Assembly (NCBI RefSeq): GCF_017873135.1
Contig: NZ_JAGGJV010000002.1
Coordinates: 310,001 to 374,000, forward strand
Origin: Rhizobium herbae
GTDB lineage: Bacteria; Pseudomonadota; Alphaproteobacteria; Rhizobiales; Rhizobiaceae
Length of the DNA: 64,000 bases
Direction of reading: 5' to 3'
Part shown: positions 23,514 through 31,684 of the stretch, one piece after another
Layout of the letters: each line of letters starts with the position of its first letter
Numbering within the stretch: the stretch's first letter is position 1
Program-made: the position numbers and the translations under genes
The notes under the pieces: generated by a model
The model's input: only the letters and a program-made list of their open reading frames with translations
Database searches by the model: none
What the model was told of the DNA's origin: nothing

Positions 23514-23693
23514 CTACACAACACTCTCGGAAACCAGGGCCGGTTTGATCAGCGCCTCAATTTGCCGATAGATTGCGGGACTGGAATATTGCTGCATGGC
23601 CAGCATGAACAGATGAGCTCCGTCGCAACCAAGAGCGGAAGCCAAAGCTGGCACCTTATCTAGCGGAACTCGAGCCTCGCCGCGCGTAAACAT
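23514..23693 (-). pseudogene. Truncated HTH (XRE-like) regulator fragment beside tRNA-Ser
   Basis: A 59-codon frame reads [35 protein letters not shown], and a short tail. This resembles the second half of small phage- or island-type helix-turn-helix proteins (the part after the recognition helix: xLPLDKVPxLAxALGCD). The N-terminal helices are missing; its ATG sits 11 bases from the end of the tRNA gene. Could be a short intact protein, but a truncated remnant of an integrated element is more likely. Confidence 0.55.
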
Positions 23694-23704
23694 GTAAAGG
23701 AAAA

Positions 23705-23794
23705 TGGCGGACAGAGCGGGATTCGAACCCGCGATACGCTCTCACGTATACACACTTTCCAGGCGTGCGCCTTCAACCACTCGGCCACCTGTCC
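23705..23794 (-). tRNA. tRNA-Ser (anticodon GGA)
   Basis: Read on minus, a 90-base class II tRNA with acceptor stem GGACAGG/CTCTGTCC-type ends, D-arm GGCCGAGTGGTTGAAGGC, anticodon loop CTGGAAA (GGA), a long variable arm typical of tRNA-Ser, T-arm GCGGGTTCGAATCCCGC, and an encoded CCA. Its 3' end faces the RNA-repair locus, and 3' ends of tRNA-Ser genes are frequent integration targets. Confidence 0.95.
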
Positions 23795-24095
23795 GTTTTG
23801 TCAATCGCACCGGCGGTTGGGGCCGGTGGATCAGAGACAAGCGCTTGCTTTCTCCTGAAACCCGTTCGGCGGTGCCTAACCGGGTTGTCCGTCAAGTGAA
23901 AACCTGCGGACCGGCGCGATATATACCGATGAACTCGGTGGGATCAACTGATTTCTGACAGTTTTTTGACTTCTTGTGATGCGCGCCCGCGAAAGGGCGG
24001 CATTGCACTTCATCAGGCTTGTGCCTATTTCTTGCTATAGGTGGAGAAATGCGGTCTGGCCGCCGCGGATGCGGGCTGGTTTGGGGAGTGGCGGA
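23795..24095. other. Intergenic region between tRNA-Ser and a small membrane-protein gene
   Basis: No gene is seen. A possible minus-strand promoter is TTGATC (23942-23947) and TATATA (23920-23925) with a 16-base spacer, which would give a tRNA-Ser precursor with a leader of about 120 bases. Near 23990-24010 there is a small GCGCCCGCGAAAGGGCGGC hairpin-like sequence. Confidence 0.35.
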
Positions 24096-24413
24096 ATGCG
24101 ATTTTTGCTGCGGTTTGCGAGTTTTATGGCGCTTGTCGCCGGTGTCTTGGTGGCGTCGGTGGATGCCATCCAGTCGGTCTCGGCGTCTCAACCGGTGCTG
24201 ACACCGCTGGCAACGGCGCTTGCGGCCGGCGGTCCCTCGACGCAGTCTCTGGTGCAGACCCTGGAGACGCCGCATGCGAATGGCGCTTTTCTGGATCCGG
24301 TGGTCCGATGGTCGCTGCAGCAGCCTGCCTTTGCCTTCTTCCTGCTGATCGCGCTGGTGCTGTGGGTGATCGGCTACAAGCGGCCCTCGGTCGCGGGCCG
24401 GTTCTCCGCCTGA
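24096..24413 (+). CDS. Small membrane protein of unknown function
   Basis: 105 residues from ATG 24096, preceded by a GGGGAG/GGCGGA ribosome binding region. Two hydrophobic segments are clear: residues about 4-22 (LLRFASFMALVAGVLVASV) and about 77-95 (FAFFLLIALVLWVIGY), with a polar, possibly periplasmic, stretch between them, and a basic C-terminus. The first segment could instead be a signal peptide. I do not recognise the family; similar short proteins occur in rhizobia. Confidence 0.6.
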   Translation: MRFLLRFASFMALVAGVLVASVDAIQSVSASQPVLTPLATALAAGGPSTQSLVQTLETPHANGAFLDPVVRWSLQQPAFAFFLLIALVLWVIGYKRPSVAGRFSA

Positions 24414-24577
24414 GCGACGGCGGCCTGTTGACATAGCTGTGCATCGTTTCCTGGAATGCGGCGTCTCTGCCGGCGCTTCGCGCAGCGCGCTTTTCATGGC
24501 GAAAAAGCCACAATGGCCGAAGAACCTTGGGTTTCCAGACATTTGCGCAATTGCAAAGATGAACGTTCTGATCTAGC

Positions 24578-24604
24578 TAAACTTGACTATTAAAAGCAAG
24601 TTTA
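24578..24604. promoter_or_regulatory. Inverted repeat before the AraC-type regulator
   Basis: TAAACTTG (24578-24585) and CAAGTTTA (24597-24604) are perfect 8-base arms with an 11-base AT-rich spacer, 22 bases before ATG 24626. A protein bound here would block transcription or translation start, so an operator for the regulator itself or an iron regulator is plausible. Confidence 0.45.
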
Positions 24605-24625
24605 AGATCGGCAGTCTTTGCCGGG

Positions 24626-25525
24626 ATGCCGAGACAACGGATGACCTTCCAGCCGCGCATGAACAACAGGATTTCCGGCTTCTCCGTTATCGGCGGGCTG
24701 AACCGGCGCGAATGGAACGGCATCGTCGCCGATCTCTGGGATGTCGAATGCGCACCGTCCGCCGGCGGCTTCTACGTCGCCGATGATCCGCGGCTGTTCA
24801 TCGTGCTCGATGCCAAAGGCGGCGGTCGGCGCAATATCCGGCTGCGCCAGACGCAGCAGGCCGTTGCCGAGGACAGCCGGCGGCAGGTCATTTCCTATAT
24901 TCCGGCCGGCATGGAACTCTGGGCGGAAATGGTCGATGTCAATTATGTCCGCCATCTCGATCTGCATTTCAACGCCGATATCCTCAGCCGCCGGCTGATG
25001 GAAGACCTCGATCCCCGCAAGATGGAGCAGCCGCGGCTGATGTTCTCGGAGCCGCGTTTCCTGACGCTGGCCGAGTTGATCGCCGCCGAATGCGTCAATC
25101 CGCAGCCGCTGCACGACCTCTATGGCGACGGCCTGTCGGTGGCGCTGTTCGTCGATGTCATGCGGCTCGCGCCGGTCCGGACACGCAGGCGCAGCGAACT
25201 GGCATCGTGGCAGTTGCGCCGGTCGATCGATTATATCGAGGAGAATTGCCTGCGCGGCATCCGACTGGAGGAGCTGGCGACGCTGACAGGTTTGTCGCAG
25301 TCCTATTTCAGCCATGCCTTCAAGGCGTCCACCGGCCTGCCGCCGCATCAGTGGCAGATGAAGGCACGCATCGAGCGCGCCAAGCAGCTGATGCTCAAGG
25401 GTGAACTGCCGATGAGCGTGGTTGCCGCCGAGACGGGCTTTGCCGACCAGGCGCATTTCACCCGTGTCTTCCGCAAGACCGTCGGTGCGACACCGGCGAC
25501 CTGGGCGAAAAGCCAGAGGGTCTGA
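24626..25525 (+). CDS. AraC-family transcriptional regulator
   Basis: 299 residues; ATG 24641 is an alternative start. The N-terminal part (1-185) is an unassigned sensor region. The C-terminal 100 residues carry two helix-turn-helix units, LEELATLTGLSQSYFSHAFK and AAETGFADQAHFTRVFRKTVG, ending in the family-typical TPATWAK. It stands 184 bp upstream of, and in line with, a TonB-dependent siderophore receptor gene; AraC proteins of this kind commonly activate receptor genes when their siderophore is present. Confidence 0.9.
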   Translation: MPRQRMTFQPRMNNRISGFSVIGGLNRREWNGIVADLWDVECAPSAGGFYVADDPRLFIVLDAKGGGRRNIRLRQTQQAVAEDSRRQVISYIPAGMELWAEMVDVNYVRHLDLHFNADILSRRLMEDLDPRKMEQPRLMFSEPRFLTLAELIAAECVNPQPLHDLYGDGLSVALFVDVMRLAPVRTRRRSELASWQLRRSIDYIEENCLRGIRLEELATLTGLSQSYFSHAFKASTGLPPHQWQMKARIERAKQLMLKGELPMSVVAAETGFADQAHFTRVFRKTVGATPATWAKSQRV

Positions 25526-25613
25526 GTGCGTCTGCCTTGCCTGTGTGCGATGCGGAATATGGACCAGAATCGTTCAATTACCGCAGTCAGAGACAATCCC
25601 CGCCCTGTGTAGT

Positions 25614-25628
25614 TGAGTTAAATACTCA
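25614..25628. promoter_or_regulatory. Putative RirA iron-responsive operator
   Basis: TGAGTTAAATACTCA is a dyad (TGAGT/ACTCA) that fits the TGA-N9-TCA consensus reported for RirA boxes in Rhizobiales. It lies 80 bp upstream of the receptor start, where it could repress in iron-rich conditions. Confidence 0.55.
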
Positions 25629-25708
25629 TCTTATTTTCATGGAAATACCGGATCGCGTGTCGCCGACGGGGGCGGAAACGCCCGGGTTCAAGCTGGGGTG
25701 ACGAATTT

Positions 25709-27880
25709 ATGCAGATCAAGGGGACTGGTCTCTACCGGATATTGATGGCGAGCGCGGCAGTTGCGGCCATCACGCTTCCGCAGGTGGCGCAAGCGCAGGA
25801 TGCGACAACGGGCAATGCGACGGTGCTGGAGCGCCTGATCGTCGAAGGCGGCAAGGGTACGGACAAGGAAGCGACCGGACCTGTTGATGGCTATGTGGCA
25901 AAGGCCACCGGCACCGGTTCCAAGACAGCGACGCCGATTGCCGAAATTCCGCAGTCGGTTTCCGTTGTCGGGCGGGAAGAACTCGATGATCGCGGCGTCG
26001 TTACCAAGATCGACGAGGCGCTACGCTACACCGCCGGCGTATCGACCGAGCCCTTCGGCAGCGACCCGGATACCGACTGGTTCTACATCCGCGGTTTTGA
26101 CGCCACCCAGACCGGCGCGTTCCTCGACGGTCTCAATCTCTTTTCCTATGGCTTCGGCGGTTTCCAGACCGACGCCTACATGCTGGAGCGCGTCGAGGTC
26201 CTTAAAGGTCCGGCTGCCGTTCTCTACGGTGGCTCGAACCCCGGCGGCATCGTCGACCTCGTGCGCAAGCGCCCGCAGGACGAGCCAGCCTATTCGACCG
26301 AGATCGGCATCAACAATTTCGGCAACGCCTTTTTCGGCTTCGATGCCAACGACAAGCTGAATGCGGACGGCACGCTCACTTACCGGATCACTGGCAAGGT
26401 GGCGGGCGGCAATAACTACAGTGACTATTCTGAAGACCTGCGTGGCTTCCTGATGCCGCAGATCACTTATGAGCCCGATGATGCGACCAGCTTGACGGTC
26501 TATGCCATCGCTTCCGCGCTCGATCAGACCCATGTCGGCAACGGCTTCCTGCCCTATGAGGGTACCGTGACTGATGGCCCCTTTGGTGGGAAGATAGATC
26601 GTGACTTCTTCTTCGGCGAACCGGATCACGACTACGGCCGCTACGACCAGCAGATGTTCGGCTACGAGTTCTCGCACGAGTTCGACAATGGCTGGAAGTT
26701 CTCTCAGAACCTGCGCTACAGCCATCTCGACAAGGCCGAGGAGCTTGTCTACCCCTATGCCTACACGGCGGACGGCAAGCTGGCACGCCTGGGCTTCAAG
26801 CATGACACCAGCGCCGATAGCTTTAATATCGACAATCGCGCCGAGAAGGAGTTCTCTACTGGTCCGCTCGACCATTCGCTGCTGCTCGGGCTCGACTACA
26901 AGAATTACAAGATCGACCAGACACAGGCATCCGCCTGGCCGGCGTCGGATCTCGACCCGGCGGACCCGGACTATGGAGCCGATCTTCCCGCCTATTCCAC
27001 CTATCTTGATGCCGTCACCCGCCTGAAGCAGATCGGCGTCTACGCGCAGGACCAGATCCGGTTCGGCGACGGCTGGCTGGTCACGCTGAACGGCCGCTAT
27101 GATTATGTCGATATCGACAACGATTCACGGCTTGCGACAGGATCATACTCTACCAACGATAGCGCGCTGAGCGGCCGTGCCGGCCTGGCCTACGAGTTCG
27201 ATAATGGCCTGACACCCTATGTCTCCGTCGCAACCTTCTTCAATCCGCAGATCGGGACGCTTTCCGGAAGCGGCGGCGCGCTAGAGCCGGAAGAGGGCCA
27301 TCAGATCGAGGGCGGCATCAAATACGAGCCGAGCTTCATCGACGGCGCGCTGACGGCTTCGGTCTACCAGATCGTCAAGCAGAGCGTCACGACGACCATC
27401 GCAGGCCCGCCGTCTTACCAGCAACAGATCGGTGAAGTCACATCGACCGGTTTCGAGCTTGAAGGCAAGGTCAATCTGAACCAGAACTGGAAGATGCTCG
27501 CCAGCTATACTTATAACGATCTGGAAATCACGGAAGATGGCGACCCATCGCTTATCGGCAACCGGCCTTATCTGATCCCGGAACATCAGGCCTCGTTGTG
27601 GCTCGAATATATGGTGACGGACGGTGCGCTCGAAGGCGTCAGCATCGGCGGCGGCCTGCGCTATCAGGGCGAATCCTTCGCCGACATGGCCAACACGGCC
27701 AAGGTTCCCGACGCGGTGGTTGCCGATGCCGCGATCCGCTACGAAAAGAACGGCTGGGGTGCTGCGCTCAACGTGACGAACCTGTTCGACAAGGAATACG
27801 TCAAGGGTTGCCAGGGCCTCTTCACCTGCGGTTACGGCGATCAGCGCACGATCACGCTGAAGCTCAGCAAGTCCTGGTGA
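25709..27880 (+). CDS. TonB-dependent siderophore receptor (FhuA-like)
   Basis: Outer-membrane receptor, 723 residues. Signal peptide 1-29 ends AQAQ. A possible TonB-box-like LERLIVEG is near residue 40. The plug domain follows with IPQSVSVVGREEL, DWFYIRGFDA and VEVLKGPAAVLYGGSNPGG. The C-terminal two thirds form the barrel, ending with aromatic residue Trp (LKLSKSW). The plug sequence resembles ferrichrome/hydroxamate-type receptors; the actual siderophore is not determined. Control by the upstream AraC regulator and a RirA box is likely. Confidence 0.94.
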   Translation: MQIKGTGLYRILMASAAVAAITLPQVAQAQDATTGNATVLERLIVEGGKGTDKEATGPVDGYVAKATGTGSKTATPIAEIPQSVSVVGREELDDRGVVTKIDEALRYTAGVSTEPFGSDPDTDWFYIRGFDATQTGAFLDGLNLFSYGFGGFQTDAYMLERVEVLKGPAAVLYGGSNPGGIVDLVRKRPQDEPAYSTEIGINNFGNAFFGFDANDKLNADGTLTYRITGKVAGGNNYSDYSEDLRGFLMPQITYEPDDATSLTVYAIASALDQTHVGNGFLPYEGTVTDGPFGGKIDRDFFFGEPDHDYGRYDQQMFGYEFSHEFDNGWKFSQNLRYSHLDKAEELVYPYAYTADGKLARLGFKHDTSADSFNIDNRAEKEFSTGPLDHSLLLGLDYKNYKIDQTQASAWPASDLDPADPDYGADLPAYSTYLDAVTRLKQIGVYAQDQIRFGDGWLVTLNGRYDYVDIDNDSRLATGSYSTNDSALSGRAGLAYEFDNGLTPYVSVATFFNPQIGTLSGSGGALEPEEGHQIEGGIKYEPSFIDGALTASVYQIVKQSVTTTIAGPPSYQQQIGEVTSTGFELEGKVNLNQNWKMLASYTYNDLEITEDGDPSLIGNRPYLIPEHQASLWLEYMVTDGALEGVSIGGGLRYQGESFADMANTAKVPDAVVADAAIRYEKNGWGAALNVTNLFDKEYVKGCQGLFTCGYGDQRTITLKLSKSW

Positions 27881-27898
27881 ATTCTCTGATTTTTACGA

Positions 27899-27929
27899 AA
27901 GGCCGCAGCGCAGAAAGCTCTGCGGCCTT
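27899..27929 (+). terminator. Hairpin terminator after the receptor gene
   Basis: AAGGCCGCAG (27899-27908) pairs with CTGCGGCCTT (27920-27929). Only a short T-stretch follows, and it also serves the convergent gene's side, so it may act in both directions. Confidence 0.65.
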
Positions 27930-27974
27930 CGTGTGATGCTTGTCCCCTAGAACGGAATTTGCTACCAAACAGGC

Positions 27975-28313
27975 TTATCGGGTTCGTCGTTCGACACCCT
28001 TGATTTCTTCGCACATCGTGTCGAAAAGCTCAAAATAGCGCCGCTCAAGATCTTCTCTGGCAAGAGAAAATCCCTGGATACATTTGAGAAGCGAAAGCTC
28101 GCGTGCGGCCTGCAGGCCTTTCTCCCGAAAGTGTTCATCGACTTCTTCGGCAGTGTCCAGGTCTCCTGCGTTTCTCATGCCGTAGTCGGCGACCCAGAGA
28201 GAGTAAAGCAACCGCTCCCATGCCTCTAGTGAAGCAAAGCCGGTGGCGGCTTCCTTTTCCAGTATCGTATGACCTGCCTCGATCACCCAGGTTTCGTTGT
28301 CTTCAGGGGGCAT
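27975..28313 (-). CDS. Hypothetical acidic protein
   Basis: 112 residues, acidic and mostly helical (AWERLLYSLWVADYGMRNAGD, FREKGLQAARELSLLK). No signal peptide, membrane segment or known motif. It is monocistronic and convergent with the receptor gene. Coding looks real because codon pattern and composition match the neighbours, but I do not recognise the family. Confidence 0.6.
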   Translation of the reverse strand: MPPEDNETWVIEAGHTILEKEAATGFASLEAWERLLYSLWVADYGMRNAGDLDTAEEVDEHFREKGLQAARELSLLKCIQGFSLAREDLERRYFELFDTMCEEIKGVERRTR

Positions 28314-28575
28314 GCCAAATACCTTTTGCTACCTGCATCAGTTCCAAAATTTGTGCCGTTTGCGTACCGAAAGCAATGATTTTGCCGGTTTTTTGGGCGA
28401 TTTACCTTTTTTTACCAATTGAAAAATTTTGAGTGAATTTTGATTTGAGGCATGCAAGGATGCGCCCCAACCAGTCATACCCTTGAACAGGGAGTGGTGG
28501 TTCCGCAGACATGCTCCCGAAAGAGGAGCTTGCGGGAGGACCCAATAAGATCAATAGCAACAACAGGGCTGCACA
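28314..28575. promoter_or_regulatory. Promoter region of the BMP-type binding protein, with a half ACCAATTGGT site
   Basis: TTACCAATTGAAAAA at 28412-28426 shares ACCAATTG with the perfect palindrome TACCAATTGGTA at 30063-30074 before the partner ATPase gene. Runs of T flank it. The same regulator probably controls both transcription units of the nucleoside importer. Confidence 0.45.
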
Positions 28576-29568
28576 ATGAAAAAAACCCTCCTCGGTCTCC
28601 TTGCCTTCTCGATGATGTCCGCCACGGCGCTTGCCGCCGATATCAAGCCGGCGATCATCTACGATCTGGGCGGCAAGTTCGACAAATCCTTCAATGAGGC
28701 GGCCTTCAACGGCGCCGAGAAGTTCAAGACGGAAACCGGCATCGAATATCGCGAATTCGAAATCGCCAACGATGCGCAGCGCGAGCAGGCGCTTCGCCGC
28801 TTTGCCGGCGACGGCAACAACCCGATTGTGATGGCCGGCTTTTCCTGGGCTGCGGCTCTCGAAAAGGTTTCCGTCGAATATCCGGATACCAAGTTCGCCA
28901 TCATCGACATGGTCGTCGACAAGCCGAACGTGAAGTCGGTCGTCTTCAAGGAGCAGGAAGGCTCCTATCTCGTCGGCGTTCTGGCCGGCATGGCCTCCAA
29001 ATCCAAGACCGTCAGCTTCATCGGCGGCATGGATATTCCGCTGATCCACAAGTTTGCCTGTGGTTATGTCGGCGGCGCGAAATCGACCGGCGCTGACGTC
29101 AAGGTGCTGGAAGCCTATACGGGCACCACGCCGGATGCCTGGAACGACCCGGTCAAGGGCGGCGAAATCGCCAAGTCGCAGTTCGACCAGGGCTCGGATG
29201 TCGTCTATCACGCTGCCGGCGGCACCGGCGTCGGCGTTCTCCAGGCTGCTGCAGATGCGGGCAAGCTCGGTATCGGCGTCGATTCGAACCAGAACGGCAT
29301 GCAGCCGGGCAAGGTTCTGACCTCGATGCTGAAGCGCGTCGATGTGGCCGTCTATGACGCCTTCTCGTCCGCCAAGGACGACAAGTTCGCCGTCGGCATT
29401 TCCAATCTCGGCCTCAAGGAAGACGGCGTCGGCTATGCGCTCGACGACAACAACAAGGCCCTGATCACCCCGGAAATGCAGGCTGCCGTCGACAAGGCAA
29501 AGGCTGATATCATTGCCGGTACGGTTCAGGTTCACGACTACATGTCGGACGAAGCCTGCCCCTATTGA
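28576..29568 (+). CDS. BMP-family nucleoside ABC transporter substrate-binding protein
   Basis: 330 residues. Signal peptide 1-21 ends ALAAD. The remainder is a PnrA/BmpA-type nucleoside-binding lipoprotein-like fold but without a lipobox: IYDLGGKFDKSFNEAAFNGAEKF, then PIVMAGFSWAAALEKV, and FKEQEGSYLVGVLAGM. These proteins bind purine and pyrimidine nucleosides for a dedicated ABC importer. Its membrane and ATPase partners are encoded from 30149 onward, separated by slyX on the other strand and sharing an operator-like sequence. Confidence 0.93.
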   Translation: MKKTLLGLLAFSMMSATALAADIKPAIIYDLGGKFDKSFNEAAFNGAEKFKTETGIEYREFEIANDAQREQALRRFAGDGNNPIVMAGFSWAAALEKVSVEYPDTKFAIIDMVVDKPNVKSVVFKEQEGSYLVGVLAGMASKSKTVSFIGGMDIPLIHKFACGYVGGAKSTGADVKVLEAYTGTTPDAWNDPVKGGEIAKSQFDQGSDVVYHAAGGTGVGVLQAAADAGKLGIGVDSNQNGMQPGKVLTSMLKRVDVAVYDAFSSAKDDKFAVGISNLGLKEDGVGYALDDNNKALITPEMQAAVDKAKADIIAGTVQVHDYMSDEACPY

Positions 29569-29588
29569 TCGCTTGAGAGATTGAATAA

Positions 29589-29623
29589 AGAAGCCGCCGG
29601 TCCGAAAGAGCCGGCGGCTTTCA
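29589..29623 (+). terminator. Intrinsic terminator after the BMP binding-protein gene
   Basis: AAGCCGCCGG (29591-29600) pairs with CCGGCGGCTT (29611-29620), followed by TTCATCT. It isolates this gene's transcript from slyX. Confidence 0.75.
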
Positions 29624-29651
29624 TCTGGATGAACTCCGGACGCGATCGTTG

Positions 29652-29855
29652 TCAGTAGTGCGGCGGCCGGGTGATTGCCGGCGCATCGATACTCTGCTCC
29701 TCGAGGCTGAGGAACCGCTCCGTGAGGCGATCGAGCTTGGTGCGGACCTGCTCGACGACCGTCCACTGTTCCGCCAGCTGATCCGACAGTTCCTCGATGG
29801 TCTTTGCCTGGTGGGCGATCGTCTCTTCGAGCCGGGTGATGCGTTCTTCGCTCAT
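29652..29855 (-). CDS. slyX: SlyX family protein
   Basis: 67 residues, a single heptad-repeat coiled coil (LEETIAHQAKTIEELSDQLAEQ, with leucines at coiled-coil positions) and the family-typical C-terminus PPHY. SlyX is a small cytoplasmic protein of unknown function, conserved in proteobacteria. It is on its own on the minus strand between two parts of the nucleoside transporter system. Confidence 0.92.
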   Translation of the reverse strand: MSEERITRLEETIAHQAKTIEELSDQLAEQWTVVEQVRTKLDRLTERFLSLEEQSIDAPAITRPPHY

Positions 29856-30062
29856 GATTCTCTCCTGCGGCCGTGCTTTCGTTCTCCGCTTGCGCAGCCG
29901 TTTATCATATTGATTGTGATTATGCAGGCGCCGCGCCGCATTTCCGGTCGCGCACGCAACTCAACGAATATAAATCGCGCTGGACTCTCCTCAATGAACT
30001 GGGAAGAGTGGGCGGGCTTGCGATTTTTGGGCTTTCACGTCCGGATTTCGATGCTAAACTTA

Positions 30063-30074
30063 TACCAATTGGTA
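30063..30074. promoter_or_regulatory. Perfect 12-bp palindrome TACCAATTGGTA, putative operator
   Basis: TACCAATTGGTA lies 75 bp before the ATPase start, just inside an otherwise gene-free 293-bp stretch (29856-30148). The matching half site before the binding-protein gene at 28412 suggests one repressor for uptake and salvage. Confidence 0.5.
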
Positions 30075-30148
30075 AAAAAAATCGATGCCCGGGCTACCGC
30101 TGTCAAAGTGGAGAAAACCGGGTCGAGCTTCGGGGAACATGGGTCAAT

Positions 30149-31684
30149 ATGAGCGATATTGCCATCGAGTTGCGTGGCATCGACAAGAGCTTCGGCCTTG
30201 TTCATGCCAACAAGAATATCAACCTGACTGTCCGCAAGGGCACCATTCACGGCATCATCGGTGAAAACGGCGCCGGAAAATCGACGCTGATGTCGATCCT
30301 CTACGGGTTCTATCAGGCCGATAGCGGCGATATCGTCGTTGACGGCAGCAAGGTGACCATCAAGGACCCGAACGCGGCGATCGCCCACGGCATCGGCATG
30401 GTGCATCAGCATTTCATGCTGGTGGAGAATTTCACCGTGCTCGAAAATGTCATGCTGGGCGCCGAAGACAGCCAGATCCTCAACACCAGCATTTCCAAGG
30501 CTCGGGTCGAGCTGAAGCGGCTGGAGCGCGAATATGCGCTGGAGGTCGATCCGGATGCGCTGATCGAAGAGCTTCCGGTCGGCCTGCAGCAGCGGGTGGA
30601 AATCCTCAAGGCACTCTATCGCAAGGCCGATATCCTCATTCTCGACGAGCCGACGGGCGTGTTGACGCCGCCGGAGGCCGATCATCTGTTCCGCATCCTC
30701 GGCCAGCTGAAGGACCAGGGTAAGACAATCATCTTCATCACCCACAAGCTGCGCGAAATCATGGCGATCACCGACGAGGTCTCCGTCATGCGCCGCGGCG
30801 AGATGGTGGCAACGCGCAATACCAAGGAAACCTCCGTCGAGGAACTGGCCGAACTCATGGTTGGCCGCCGCGTCCTCCTGCGGGTCGACAAGGGCGAGGC
30901 CAATCCCGGGGCGGTGAAATTCTCGGTCAGAAACCTGACCGTTCGCGACGGGCGCGGCGTGACAATGGTCGATAACGTTTCCTTCGATATAAGGGCCGGC
31001 GAGATCGTCGGCATCGCCGGCGTTGCCGGCAATGGCCAGTCGGAACTGCTGGAGGCGATCTCCGGCATCCGCAAGGCCGTCTCCGGCACAGTTCTGCTGA
31101 ACGGCGAACCGGTCGATGTGACTGGCCATGCCGATCCCGCCGCATTGCGCACACGCGGTCTCGCCCATGTCCCCGAAGACCGGCATCATGTCGGGCTCGT
31201 GCTGAAATTCGAGGAAAGCGAAAACGGCATTCTCGGCTATCATCGGGACAAACGCTATCTGAACGGCGTGTTCCTCAACACCAAGGCCATCCAGGCCGAT
31301 GCCGAAGAGAAGATCAAGAAATACGACATCCGGCCGCCCAATCCGCGTTTGAAGACCGCCAATTTCTCCGGTGGCAACCAGCAGAAGATCGTGCTGGCGC
31401 GGGAAATGGAACGCGGTCCCGACGTGCTGATCATCGGCCAGCCGACGCGCGGCGTCGATGTCGGCGCTATCGAATTCATCCACAAGCGGATCATCGAGAT
31501 GCGTGACCAGGGCAAGGCAGTCCTGCTTGTCTCCGTCGAACTCGATGAAATCCGCGCCCTTTCGGACCGCATCATCGTGATGTTTGCCGGCCGCGTCGTC
31601 GGCGAGCGGGATCCGGGTGCGACCGAAGGGGAACTCGGCCTGTTGATGGCGGGTGTCGAAGGCCGTAAGGAGGCCGCCGAATGA
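30149..31684 (+). CDS. Nucleoside ABC transporter ATP-binding protein (double domain)
   Basis: 511 residues with two ABC domains. The first has Walker A GENGAGKST (about 38) and Walker B ILILDEPTGVL; its signature segment reads LPVGLQQRVEILKAL, a weakened LSGGQ as usual in this family. The second has GVAGNGQSELLEAI in place of a full Walker A, with signature FSGGNQQK. This RbsA/YufO-like layout is usual for BMP-type nucleoside importers. ATG 30149 is the start from which homology begins. Coupled to the permease gene by ATGA. Confidence 0.93.
   Translation: MSDIAIELRGIDKSFGLVHANKNINLTVRKGTIHGIIGENGAGKSTLMSILYGFYQADSGDIVVDGSKVTIKDPNAAIAHGIGMVHQHFMLVENFTVLENVMLGAEDSQILNTSISKARVELKRLEREYALEVDPDALIEELPVGLQQRVEILKALYRKADILILDEPTGVLTPPEADHLFRILGQLKDQGKTIIFITHKLREIMAITDEVSVMRRGEMVATRNTKETSVEELAELMVGRRVLLRVDKGEANPGAVKFSVRNLTVRDGRGVTMVDNVSFDIRAGEIVGIAGVAGNGQSELLEAISGIRKAVSGTVLLNGEPVDVTGHADPAALRTRGLAHVPEDRHHVGLVLKFEESENGILGYHRDKRYLNGVFLNTKAIQADAEEKIKKYDIRPPNPRLKTANFSGGNQQKIVLAREMERGPDVLIIGQPTRGVDVGAIEFIHKRIIEMRDQGKAVLLVSVELDEIRALSDRIIVMFAGRVVGERDPGATEGELGLLMAGVEGRKEAAE

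Noticed and set aside
23431..23704. Right-hand att copy or integrase gene beside tRNA-Ser
   Set aside because: I could find neither a direct repeat of the tRNA 3' end nor an integrase in this window, so only the HTH fragment is reported.
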